A DNA stretch of 64,000 nucleotides, from assembly GCF_032335695.1 (NCBI RefSeq), contig NZ_JACTOJ010000001.1, positions 124,001 through 188,000 on the forward strand, given 5' to 3'. This document shows, one piece after another, positions 25,142 through 33,786 of the stretch. The notes under the pieces were generated by a model. It saw only the letters and a program-made list of their open reading frames with translations. It had not been told where the DNA came from and ran no database searches. The stretch is from JACTOJ01 sp032335695 (GTDB taxonomy: Bacteria; Bacillota; Clostridia; Clostridiales; Clostridiaceae). Position numbers and translations under genes: made by a program. The first letter of the stretch is position 1; the number at the start of each line of letters is the position of its first letter.

Positions 25142-27193
25142 ATGAATAATGATTTAATAATAGCACTAGCTGGAAATCCTAATTGCGGTAAGACTAGCTT
25201 ATTTAATGCACTTACAGGATCTAAGCAGCATGTAGGAAATTGGCCTGGAGTAACTGTAGAGAAAAAAGAAGGCAAGATGAAATCTGGAAACAAAAATATT
25301 ACTGTAGTGGATTTACCTGGAACTTACAGCCTTGGAGCCTATTCTGAAGATGAAGTAGTTGCTAGAGACTTTATCTTAAAGGATAACCCCGATGTGGTTA
25401 TAAATGTTGTGGATTCAACTAATATCGAGAGAAATCTTTATTTGACTATGCAAATCCTTGAAACTGGTGCAAAAGTTGTACTAGCTCTTAATATGATGGA
25501 TGAGGCAAAAAATAAGAACATTGAAATTGAAGTGAAAAAGCTTTCAGAGCTTCTTAATATACCGGTGGTTCTTACTATCGCCACAAAGGGCATAGGATTA
25601 AAGGAATTAGTGGATGAAGCAGTGAAATTTGGACAAAATAAAGAGCATAAAAGCTATGATATAGATTATGGTAAAGAAATTAAAAATGAAGTAAAAGTTA
25701 TAGAAAACGCTATAGCAAACAGCGGAGCAAAGTTGGACTATCCTTCTGCTTGGACTGCTATAAAGCTTATTGAAAATGATGAATATATAAACAAATACAT
25801 AGGAGAAAAAGGCATAAGTGAAAGCATAAGGGGAAATATTCAGCAAAGTGTGGAAAGTTTGACAGCTTCCTTAGGATATGATCCGGATGCTTATATAATA
25901 GATAAGCGTTATGAAATTATTGGAGATTTAGTAAAGCATAGCGTAAAAAAAGGAAAACAGGAAAGAAAGGAAACTGCTTCAGATAAGATTGATAAAATTG
26001 TAACTAATAAATGGCTTGGAATACCTATATTTGCCATTATAATGTTTTTGATGTATCAGGTAACCATAGTTTTGGGAAATGGTATATTAAATGGATATGT
26101 AAATGATGCGTTTTCGACTTTGGGCAGTTGGGCAGGTGATTCTTTAAAAAGTATAGGAGCACCAGATATATTGACATCTTTCATCACTAATGGACTTATA
26201 AGCGGCGTAGGAGCTGTATTAGTTTTTGCACCTATGATATTTTTAATGTACTTTTTGATATCTATATTGGAAGATACAGGCTATATGGCTAGAGCTGCTT
26301 ATGTAATGGATAAGTTCATGAACTCTATAGGATTGCATGGTAAAACAGCTGTTTCTATGATAATAGGCACAGGCTGCAATGTGGCAGGAATAATGTCTAC
26401 TAGAACTCTTGAAAGTAAAAAAGACAGGATGATAGCAATTCTTATAGCTCCATTTATGTCTTGTACAGCTAGATCGACAGTTTATGCAGTATTTATAACA
26501 GCATTCTTTGGAAATAAAAAACTTGGTTTCTTAAGCTTAGGTGGTATCATAATATTTGCATTATATGTTCTAGGCATAGTAGTGGCCATTTTGGTAGGAA
26601 AGTTTTTAAGCAGTAAGGTTTTTAAAGGAGAAGACTCATACTTTATTATGGAACTTCCTCCATATAGAATTCCAACTTTAAAAGGAATATTGATTCATAT
26701 GTGGGAAAAATCTGCAGCATATGTTAAAAAATGTTTTACAATAATATTATCAGTAGTTGTAGTGATATGGGTACTTTCTACCTTTCCTCTCGGAGTTGAC
26801 TATGGAAGCAGAGACAGCTTAATAGGAATAATTGGCTCCTTTGTAGCACCTATATTTGCTCTTGCTGGATTTGCTAACTGGCAGGCTGCGGCATCATTAT
26901 TAGCAGGCTTTGCAGCAAAAGAGGCTGTAGTTGGAACCATGGGAACTATATATGGTGTTGAGGAAGGACCTAAGCTTATAGCAGCAATACATTCAGCATT
27001 TACGCCTCTTTCTGCATTGTCTTTCATGGTAATGACTCTTTTATATGTTCCTTGTGTCGCTACTATAGCAGCAATAAGAAGAGAAACCAATTCTGGTAAG
27101 ATTGCTACTTATGCAGTCATTTATACTTGCGTTATAGCGTGGGTTGCTGCTGTCATAGTATATCAACTTGGAAGGCTGATGGGGTTTAACTAA
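25142..27193 (+). CDS. feoB: Ferrous iron transporter FeoB
   Basis: 683 residues, full length. The N-terminal G domain has G1 GNPNCGKTS (residues 11-19), G3 DLPGTYS and G4 NMMDEAK; a guanine-dissociation-inhibitor-like helical region follows. The C-terminal membrane part (from about residue 290) contains the two Gate segments and FeoB core helices (DTGYMARAAYVMDKFMNSIGLHGKT, GTGCNVAGIM, APFMSCTARS). It imports Fe2+ across the cytoplasmic membrane. It is third in feoA-feoA-feoB-feoC and probably controlled from the promoter at 24498. Confidence 0.96.
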   Translation: MNNDLIIALAGNPNCGKTSLFNALTGSKQHVGNWPGVTVEKKEGKMKSGNKNITVVDLPGTYSLGAYSEDEVVARDFILKDNPDVVINVVDSTNIERNLYLTMQILETGAKVVLALNMMDEAKNKNIEIEVKKLSELLNIPVVLTIATKGIGLKELVDEAVKFGQNKEHKSYDIDYGKEIKNEVKVIENAIANSGAKLDYPSAWTAIKLIENDEYINKYIGEKGISESIRGNIQQSVESLTASLGYDPDAYIIDKRYEIIGDLVKHSVKKGKQERKETASDKIDKIVTNKWLGIPIFAIIMFLMYQVTIVLGNGILNGYVNDAFSTLGSWAGDSLKSIGAPDILTSFITNGLISGVGAVLVFAPMIFLMYFLISILEDTGYMARAAYVMDKFMNSIGLHGKTAVSMIIGTGCNVAGIMSTRTLESKKDRMIAILIAPFMSCTARSTVYAVFITAFFGNKKLGFLSLGGIIIFALYVLGIVVAILVGKFLSSKVFKGEDSYFIMELPPYRIPTLKGILIHMWEKSAAYVKKCFTIILSVVVVIWVLSTFPLGVDYGSRDSLIGIIGSFVAPIFALAGFANWQAAASLLAGFAAKEAVVGTMGTIYGVEEGPKLIAAIHSAFTPLSALSFMVMTLLYVPCVATIAAIRRETNSGKIATYAVIYTCVIAWVAAVIVYQLGRLMGFN

Positions 27194-27281
27194 ATGTCAG
27201 AGTTTTAAAAAACATTTATGTAAGAAATTATGATAAACAAATATATAATCTTAATTGAAAAATTTTGAAAGGGTGATTAAT

Positions 27282-27557
27282 ATGCTTATGAAGGTGCTTA
27301 AAAAACTATTCTCTGGGGAAAGATATTCAAATCATGCTATTGCAGAGGAGCTTAATATTGATGAGGGTTTAGTTGAGCATATGATAATTCAATTACAGCA
27401 TATGGGCTATATTGAAAAAGAAGAAAAAGGAGGGGCAGCTTGCTCCTGCAGCGGATGCTCTCCTAAGAAGAAAGCAAGTTGCTGCTCCTCAAGTAATATA
27501 CAGATAGGAATGTGGATTTTAACTCAAAAAGGAAAAAATGCATTGCAATCAATGTAA
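27282..27557 (+). CDS. FeoC-like winged-helix protein with a Cys-rich loop
   Basis: 91 residues from the ATG at 27282, with AAAGGGTG upstream. A winged-helix fold (YSNHAIAEELNIDEGLVEHMIIQLQHMGYIEKEE) has a wing insert with five or more cysteines (ACSCSGCSPKKKASCCSSS). FeoC proteins carry such a Cys loop that binds an Fe-S cluster and modulate FeoB or feo transcription. Position directly after feoB supports this. A DNA-binding role is unproven. Confidence 0.8.
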   Translation: MLMKVLKKLFSGERYSNHAIAEELNIDEGLVEHMIIQLQHMGYIEKEEKGGAACSCSGCSPKKKASCCSSSNIQIGMWILTQKGKNALQSM

Positions 27558-27586
27558 AAAATTAATATAATTTATATTGATATATG

Positions 27587-27645
27587 GTTATGGTTTAAAT
27601 TTTTGTAGATGTCTATAATAATTTAAATCATAACTTTATTTTTAT
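27587..27645 (+). terminator. Terminator after the feo operon
   Basis: A 15-bp stem with one G-T pair (27587-27601 against 27620-27634), an 18-base loop, then a T-rich tail. It is AT-rich and so moderately strong. Confidence 0.6.
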
Positions 27646-27664
27646 TAATATTTTATTAATAATA

Positions 27665-27693
27665 TTGACATACAGACTTCATAAAAGAATAAT
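27665..27693 (+). promoter_or_regulatory. Promoter of the LTA synthase-like gene
   Basis: Perfect TTGACA, a 17-base spacer, AATAAT. It lies 52 bases before the TTG start. Confidence 0.5.
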
Positions 27694-27744
27694 AACATAT
27701 TTCTGTGTTATTTAATCATTCAGTAGACTAAGAGGTGATAATTT

Positions 27745-29604
27745 TTGAAACTAGCATTGAAAAAAAATCTGTCAATAGTACCTCAAGAAAGCATTCTACT
27801 GTCAATAAAAGGCAATGCTTTTTCTATAATTACTATAGTATCTATATTAATCCAGTCTATTTTGTTCATGGGAACCATTGGGAGTGATGGTGCATCCAAA
27901 TATATTTTCAATTCATATCAGGTTTTTCAATATAAGACTCTGTTAGTGATTTTATTTTCTATGATAATTGTTAGCTTTTCTTACTTATTCTCCAGAGGTA
28001 GGTTTATTATACTTTCAATATTTAATTTATTATATTCAATACTCATAATAGGAGATCTTTGGTATTATAGAGGATTTAGTGATTTTTTAAGTATTCATTC
28101 CTTAGGAGAGACGGGGAATTTAGGAAACTTTAACAAAATAGTTTTATCTATGGCACGTCCTATAGACAGCGTGTTTATTGTAGAAGATGTATTATTTTTA
28201 TTAATAATGATTATTATTTTTAAAACAAATAAAATAAACAATAGGAGTATAAAAGGATTTTTGATATCATTTACTATTCCTTCCATAATTATATTTGGTA
28301 TGCATATGAAATATGATAGTCATGGAGATGACTATGCTGGACCAGTTTTATTTAAAACTCAGTATATTCCATATTCTACTATGCAAAACCTAACCCCTAT
28401 AGGATACCATTTTTATGACGGAATTTTATATGTAAGAGATACTATGCTTCATAGTTTAAACAGCAAAGATAAACAAAGCATAGATGATTGGATAAGCTAT
28501 AAGAATGAAAATCTTCCAGATAACAGCTATGCAGGCATGATGAAGGGGAAAAATGTTATATTTCTTCAAGTAGAATCTCTAGAGAATTTTGTTATAAATC
28601 AAAAATATAATGGTCAAGAGATTACTCCTAATCTAAATAAGCTTTTAAGCAATAGTTTATATTTTTCTAATTTTTATGAGCAGGTGAACAATGGAAACAG
28701 TGGAGATGCTGATTTAATGGCAAATGCATCAGTATTACCAGTAAGAAGAGGAAGTACTTTTTATAGATATCCTAAAAATGACTATACTACCATAGCAGGT
28801 ATCCTCAAAAATGAAAGCTATGTTACAAAATCAATGCATGCTTCAGATGGAGCCATATGGAATGTTTCTGCAGCAATTAAAAACTTTGGCTTTGACAATT
28901 CTATGGAATTAAATAGTTTTAAAGGTGCTGACATATACGGAATGGGTGTTACAGATAAAGACTTTTTAAGTAAGGTAATAAGCTCAGTTAAAGAAGAAAA
29001 GCAGCCATTTTATTATTATACAGTCACTGTTACAAGTCATGAACCATTTGACCTGCGTGATGATATGAAAAGTCTTAAATTTACTGATAACTTCGGAGAA
29101 ACAGCCATGGGAAAATATTTCGATGCTATCCATTATACAGATGAAGCTATAGGTGATTTCATAAAGTCTTTAAATGAAAGCGGATTGGCAGATAACACTA
29201 TGGTGGTTATATATGGAGACCATACAGGGGTTCATAAGTATGATCAGGATAAAATAGCAAATCTAAGCGAATATCAATCCTGGTGGGATGATGATACTAA
29301 GGTTCCATTTATAATATACAACAAAAATATTAAAGGAGAAGAGAAGAAAACCATGGGGGGAGAGGTTGATATATTGCCTACAGTTTCATATTTATTAGGA
29401 ATCGACAAAGAAAAATATGAAAATACAAGCATGGGCAGAAACCTTTTAAATACTAATAAAAATTATGCTATTTTAAATAATGGAACTATAAAGGGAGAAG
29501 AGAGTTTAACTCAGCAGGATATAGAGCATGTAAAAAAATCTTTCGACATAGCTGATTTAATTATCGAAACCAATTATTTCAGCAGGAGTAAAAATAATAA
29601 ATAA
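27745..29604 (+). CDS. LTA synthase family membrane sulfatase (glycerophosphate transferase type)
   Basis: 619 residues. Five transmembrane helices fill the first 200 residues, followed by a linker and an extracellular sulfatase-fold domain. Metal ligands are E277 (VESLE) and D492-H493 (YGDHTGVHKYD). At the nucleophile position staphylococcal LtaS has GKTSD; here it is GNSGD, with S319 in place of Thr. The enzyme should move glycerophosphate or a related group from phosphatidylglycerol to a polymer or glycolipid outside the membrane. The start is TTG at 27745 with AGAGGTG upstream. It is a single-gene unit with its own promoter and terminator. Confidence 0.88.
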   Translation: MKLALKKNLSIVPQESILLSIKGNAFSIITIVSILIQSILFMGTIGSDGASKYIFNSYQVFQYKTLLVILFSMIIVSFSYLFSRGRFIILSIFNLLYSILIIGDLWYYRGFSDFLSIHSLGETGNLGNFNKIVLSMARPIDSVFIVEDVLFLLIMIIIFKTNKINNRSIKGFLISFTIPSIIIFGMHMKYDSHGDDYAGPVLFKTQYIPYSTMQNLTPIGYHFYDGILYVRDTMLHSLNSKDKQSIDDWISYKNENLPDNSYAGMMKGKNVIFLQVESLENFVINQKYNGQEITPNLNKLLSNSLYFSNFYEQVNNGNSGDADLMANASVLPVRRGSTFYRYPKNDYTTIAGILKNESYVTKSMHASDGAIWNVSAAIKNFGFDNSMELNSFKGADIYGMGVTDKDFLSKVISSVKEEKQPFYYYTVTVTSHEPFDLRDDMKSLKFTDNFGETAMGKYFDAIHYTDEAIGDFIKSLNESGLADNTMVVIYGDHTGVHKYDQDKIANLSEYQSWWDDDTKVPFIIYNKNIKGEEKKTMGGEVDILPTVSYLLGIDKEKYENTSMGRNLLNTNKNYAILNNGTIKGEESLTQQDIEHVKKSFDIADLIIETNYFSRSKNNK

Positions 29605-29624
29605 TCATCATAAAATTTTATTTA

Positions 29625-29690
29625 TTTCCAATAATATTGATATTAAATTTAATTTAATATATAATATTATTGGAAATTTGTTGTTTTATA
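29625..29690 (+). terminator. Long AT-rich hairpin after the LTA synthase-like gene
   Basis: TTTCCAATAATATT (29625-29638) pairs perfectly with AATATTATTGGAAA (29663-29676), followed by a T-rich tail. Confidence 0.65.
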
Positions 29691-29763
29691 TACTTATTTT
29701 TGACATATTGTCTTAAAAATATAAGCTACTAAATTAATAATGCCATGTGTGGGGGTAATTTTT

Positions 29764-30978
29764 ATGGATGTTTATATGGCTAGACAACCTATTTTTGATA
29801 GAAATAATAGTACTTACGCTTATGAATTACTTTTCAGAGGTGGAGAAAATAATAGTTATGACGCCAACAATGATGATTTAGCAACAATTGAAGTCATAAA
29901 GAATACTTTTTACATATTAGGTATTCAGAATGTTACTAATGGAAAAAAAGCTTTTATTAATTTTACTGAAGACTTAATAAAAAACGATATAGTATCTATG
30001 ATTTCCCCAGACATAGTTGTAATTGAAGTGCTTGAAAATGTTAAGGGTACGCAGGAAGTATTTGAGAGCTGCAGAAAGTTTAAAGAAAAAGGTTATATTA
30101 TCGCATTAGATGATTTCCTTTTTGAAAATGGGAATAGTAAACTTATAAGCTTAGCAGATATAATTAAAGTTGATTTTAAATTGACTAGAGGTATTGAAAG
30201 AAAAAATATAGTAAGCAAACTTTCCAATAGAAAAATCAAATTTCTTGCAGAAAAAGTGGAAACTTATGAGGAATTTCAAGAAGCGTTAAAATACGGTTAT
30301 TCATACTTTCAAGGATATTATTTCAGTAAGCCAGTTGTTTTATCAGGAAAAGATATTTCTCCCATGGAATATGTTATTACTGAAATAATAAAGGAATTAG
30401 GAAACCCTGAATTTAATATAAAGAAGTTAGAAAAATTAATTCTTAAAGACGTATCCATTTCATACAGATTGCTTAAATTAGTTAACTCCTCGGCTTTTCG
30501 AGGTGAAAATGAAGTGAAATCTATAAGGCAAGCTATTATGCTGTTAGGTGAAACAGAAATTAAAAAATGGTTATATATAGCTGTATTTAAAAATGTGACT
30601 TCATCAAAGCCTAATGAACTTTTAGATTATGCACTTCTTAGAGCTAAGTTCGCAGAAAACATAGTAAATAAGATTTCTAAAACTAGTATAAGCTATGATG
30701 CTTATATGCTTGGAATGATGTCATTACTGGATGCTATGTTAGATATATCTATGGAAGATATAATGAAAGAGATGTCTTTGCCTCAAGAAGTAAAAGAAGC
30801 ATTGTGCGGAAAGGAAAATTTCTTTAAGCATTTGCTTGATCTAGTGGTTGGCTATCAAGAAGGAGATTGGAAAAAGGTAAATGAAAATCTAGATAGGATA
30901 GATATAAGCTGCGAGAATTTGGCTGAAGCCTATTTAACAGCTATAGACTGGGTTCAATGTAACGAATGCTTTTATTAA
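29764..30978 (+). CDS. EAL-HDOD signalling protein (YuxH-like)
   Basis: 404 residues from the ATG at 29764, which has GGGGG nine bases upstream; the upstream ATG at 29740 lacks a site. The N-terminal EAL-type domain (about 1-200) has YELLFRGG where active enzymes have E-x-L-x-R, then VIEVLEN, IALDDF, IIKVDFKL and FLAEKVET. Several catalytic positions depart from the consensus, so phosphodiesterase activity is uncertain. The C-terminal HDOD domain (about 205-395) reads LLKLVNSSAF, SIRQAIMLLGETEIKKWLY and LAEAYLTAIDW. YuxH-like proteins are poorly understood regulators linked to c-di-GMP or stress. Confidence 0.85.
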   Translation: MDVYMARQPIFDRNNSTYAYELLFRGGENNSYDANNDDLATIEVIKNTFYILGIQNVTNGKKAFINFTEDLIKNDIVSMISPDIVVIEVLENVKGTQEVFESCRKFKEKGYIIALDDFLFENGNSKLISLADIIKVDFKLTRGIERKNIVSKLSNRKIKFLAEKVETYEEFQEALKYGYSYFQGYYFSKPVVLSGKDISPMEYVITEIIKELGNPEFNIKKLEKLILKDVSISYRLLKLVNSSAFRGENEVKSIRQAIMLLGETEIKKWLYIAVFKNVTSSKPNELLDYALLRAKFAENIVNKISKTSISYDAYMLGMMSLLDAMLDISMEDIMKEMSLPQEVKEALCGKENFFKHLLDLVVGYQEGDWKKVNENLDRIDISCENLAEAYLTAIDWVQCNECFY

Positions 30979-30987
30979 TTAAGCTAT

Positions 30988-31025
30988 GTTTTAAATCAGT
31001 GTAAAAATCAACACTGATTTAAAAC
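30988..31025. repeat. 38-nt palindromic element, copy 1
   Basis: A near-perfect inverted repeat whose arms are GTTTTAAATCAGTGT and ACACTGATTTAAAAC. It lies between convergent genes, just after the EAL-HDOD gene and just past the M29 peptidase stop. A near-identical copy is in the 5' leader of the same peptidase gene. It has no T run and is preceded by AGCTAT, as in the repeats at 47032 and 62455. Confidence 0.85.
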
Positions 31026-31054
31026 AGATTAATTTATAAAGTTATTTTGTATTT

Positions 31055-32287
31055 TTAGAATGCCCAATTTCCATCTTTAAATATCTGAATTTTTTCCCCA
31101 TCGTAGGTTTCGCCTATAATATCTAAATCCTTGCCACCAACCATAAAATCGTTATGAGTTAAGCTGCTGTTTACACCATGAAGCTTAAGCTCTTCACTAT
31201 TCATTTTTGTTCCCCCTTTTATGCAGGAAGGATATCCTTTACCAATAGCTAAGTGACATGAAGCATTCTCATCAAATAATGTGTTATAGAATATAATTCC
31301 TGTATTTGATATAGGTGAATCATAAGGAACTAAAGCTACTTCTCCTAGATAATGAGAACCTTCATCCGTGGATATAAGATTTTTTAAAGCTTCGTAGCCA
31401 ACTTCCGCAGAAAAATCTATAATTTTACCCTCCTTAAATACAAGAGTAAAATTATTTATAAGAGAACCTAAGTAAACTAGAGGTTTAGTACTCTTTATTG
31501 TGCCGTTAACTCCATCTTTTTTAGGTACAGTAAATACTTCTTCTGTTGGCATATTTGCTACAAAATATATGTTATTAGCACTTACTTCTCCGCAGCCGCA
31601 CCATTGGTGATCTTTATCTAATTCAATATTTAAATCTGCAGTAGAAGATTTATAATGAAGAGTTTTAAAGTGCTTTTCATTTAAGAATTTTACGTTCTTA
31701 TTGTTTTTCTCTATGTGCTTTTTCCATGCTTCAACAGCATCTCCTTGATCAACTCTTGTAGTATAGAATATTTTTTCCCAAAGTTTTTCTACAGCTTCTT
31801 CAACTGGCATATCAGGGAAAACTTTTTTAGCCCATCCTTTTGTAGGTACACCTATTACACACCAAGGAACATCATTGTTCATAGTATATTTAAGTAAAGA
31901 TTGAATTACATCAGTATAGCCTTTATTAAAAGCAGATACTCTGTCGTTAGGAACTCCTTTTAATAAATCTGGATTTGCAGAAGATATGCTCAAAAAAGCA
32001 GCTCCTTTTTTTCCGTTGATTTCAAAGGCTTCTCCAAGCCAGTTGGGATAGTCACCAAGTTTTTCTTTTGGAGCCTTTAGCATTTTTATACGATCAAGCT
32101 CTGCATCAGCCCATATAACTTCAACATTTCCAGCGCCCAAATCGTAAGCAGCTTCAGCGGCTAACCTTACAAAATCTGAGCATTCAATGCTAGAACGTAT
32201 CACTAGAGTTTGATCTGGTTGAATATTTAAACCTGTTTGAACCACTAATTTCGCATAATTTTTTATCATTTCATCAAAATTTTTCAT
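31055..32287 (-). CDS. M29-family aminopeptidase (AmpS/PepS type)
   Basis: 410 residues, the normal length. N-terminal YAKLVVQTGLNIQPDQTLVIRSSIE, the central KGWAKKVFPDMPVEEAVEKLWEKI and the C-terminal metal region (GEVALVPYDSPISNTGIIFYNTLFDENASCHLAIG, NSSLTHNDFMVGG) identify a thermophilic-type M29 metallopeptidase using Co, Zn or Mn. It removes N-terminal residues from peptides in the cytoplasm. AGGAGAGG precedes the ATG. It is a single-gene minus-strand unit, with nearly identical 38-nt palindromes in its 5' leader and just past its stop. Confidence 0.93.
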   Translation of the reverse strand: MKNFDEMIKNYAKLVVQTGLNIQPDQTLVIRSSIECSDFVRLAAEAAYDLGAGNVEVIWADAELDRIKMLKAPKEKLGDYPNWLGEAFEINGKKGAAFLSISSANPDLLKGVPNDRVSAFNKGYTDVIQSLLKYTMNNDVPWCVIGVPTKGWAKKVFPDMPVEEAVEKLWEKIFYTTRVDQGDAVEAWKKHIEKNNKNVKFLNEKHFKTLHYKSSTADLNIELDKDHQWCGCGEVSANNIYFVANMPTEEVFTVPKKDGVNGTIKSTKPLVYLGSLINNFTLVFKEGKIIDFSAEVGYEALKNLISTDEGSHYLGEVALVPYDSPISNTGIIFYNTLFDENASCHLAIGKGYPSCIKGGTKMNSEELKLHGVNSSLTHNDFMVGGKDLDIIGETYDGEKIQIFKDGNWAF

Positions 32288-32334
32288 ATAAAAATCCTCT
32301 CCTTGCCAAAATATAGTCTCTCGAACTGGAGGTG

Positions 32335-32372
32335 GTTTTAAATCAGTGTAAAATTTAACATTGATTTAAAAC
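32335..32372. repeat. 38-nt palindromic element, copy 2 (5' leader of the M29 peptidase)
   Basis: The same left arm as copy 1 (GTTTTAAATCAGTGT) and a right arm differing by one base (AACATTGATTTAAAAC). GAGGT and ACCTC flanks extend the pairing. It sits between the candidate -10 (32391-32396) and the start codon of the peptidase, so it would be transcribed as a leader hairpin. Confidence 0.85.
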
Positions 32373-32390
32373 AGAACCTCTGTAATTAAT

Positions 32391-32420
32391 ATTATAGTAC
32401 AATGAATAAAAAAATGTAAA
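32391..32420 (-). promoter_or_regulatory. Promoter of the M29 peptidase
   Basis: On the minus strand: TTTACA (32415-32420), an 18-base spacer, perfect TATAAT (32391-32396). The leader is about 100 bases long. Confidence 0.55.
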
Positions 32421-32493
32421 TAAAGAGTTTTTTTAGTATTTACATTTTGGGATATGGACTAGGACTATCAAGGAAATTAGACTATTGTGAATT

Positions 32494-33771
32494 TCAATGC
32501 TTGCTTAGAGAAGAATTAAAATCATAGTGCGTTTCCTCATTAGGAGCTTTTATTAATATGATTCCTCCTATGATGAAAAGAATTATAATGCTGAAGATGC
32601 CATTGCTTGTTTTATGAGTTAATTGAGTAGTAAATCCTACTAAAGCCGGACCCATAATGGCTGAAAACTTTCCGAAGATATTGTAAAAACCGAAAAACTC
32701 ATTAGAATTCTCTTTTGGTACAAGCTTGCCGAAATAGGAACGGCTAATAGCTTGTATGCCACCTTGGGAAGTTCCTACCAGCATAGCTAAAATCCAAAAA
32801 TCCAGAGTAGTCTTTAAAAAATATGCATAAATACATATTCCTATGTATATGACTATTCCAACAAAAAGCATTGATTTTCCTCTGAATTTTTCTGATAATT
32901 TACCATAGATTAATGAAAAAGGGAAGGCTACAAATTGGGTAACTAATAGTATTATTAAAAGACTTGTTTGAGTTATACCTAAATCTGAACCGTAGGAGGT
33001 AGCCATGGTTATTATGGTATCTACGCCATCAATATAGAAGAAATATGCTAATAGAAATACAAATATGGGTTTATGATGTCTTATATTTTTAAAAGTACTA
33101 ATTATTCTTTTAAAGCTGTTTATTATAGGTTTAGGTTCTACCTCAATACCGTGAAGCTGCTTAACATTTTTTATCATTGGAACTGTGAATAGCCCCCACC
33201 ATAAAGCCGTTATTATAAAAGCTATTCGGCAGGATAATCCCATTGATATAGGAAGTTTTCCACTTTGAGATAAAAACACTATTGCTATGGAAATTATGAA
33301 AGGTATTGTACTGCCTATGTAACCCCAAGCAAAGCCTGCAGTGGATACTCTATCCATTTTTTCTTTAGTGGTTACATCTACCAGAAAGGCGTCATAAAAT
33401 ATGCAAGAACCGGAGAAACCTATAGCTGTTATTCCATAGAATATCAATAACAGTATCCAAAGATTGGTTGGAATTGTAGCTAAAGATGCAGTAGAGAAAA
33501 CGCCAATTAAATAGAAGAGATTAAAAAATTTACTTTTATAGCCTTTATAATCTGCTATAGTGCCAAGCAAAGGGGCCAATATAGATATTATTAAAGTTGA
33601 TATTGAATTGGCATATCCCCAATAAGCAGTGGAATCCGAGGAGAGAATTCCACTGCTGGAGGCTGAAGACTTAAAATACATTTGAAATATAGTAGAAGTT
33701 ATGGTCAAAGAGTAAGCTGAGTTTGCCCAATCATAAAGCACCCAGCTTTTTTCAATTTTATTGAGCTTCAT
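32494..33771 (-). CDS. UMF1/Atg22-type major facilitator transporter
   Basis: 425 residues with about 11-12 transmembrane helices. The N-terminal KSWVLYDWANSAYSLTITSTIF motif and SQGGIQAISRSYFGKLVPKEN in the second half are typical of the UMF1 (Atg22-like) family. Members are thought to move amino acids or other small solutes; the substrate is unknown. It follows the phosphodiesterase gene by 15 bases with TTGGAGGAA before the ATG, so the two form an operon. The transported molecule may be a product of that enzyme, but this is inference. Confidence 0.88.
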   Translation of the reverse strand: MKLNKIEKSWVLYDWANSAYSLTITSTIFQMYFKSSASSSGILSSDSTAYWGYANSISTLIISILAPLLGTIADYKGYKSKFFNLFYLIGVFSTASLATIPTNLWILLLIFYGITAIGFSGSCIFYDAFLVDVTTKEKMDRVSTAGFAWGYIGSTIPFIISIAIVFLSQSGKLPISMGLSCRIAFIITALWWGLFTVPMIKNVKQLHGIEVEPKPIINSFKRIISTFKNIRHHKPIFVFLLAYFFYIDGVDTIITMATSYGSDLGITQTSLLIILLVTQFVAFPFSLIYGKLSEKFRGKSMLFVGIVIYIGICIYAYFLKTTLDFWILAMLVGTSQGGIQAISRSYFGKLVPKENSNEFFGFYNIFGKFSAIMGPALVGFTTQLTHKTSNGIFSIIILFIIGGIILIKAPNEETHYDFNSSLSKH

Positions 33772-33786
33772 AATATTCCTCCAATA

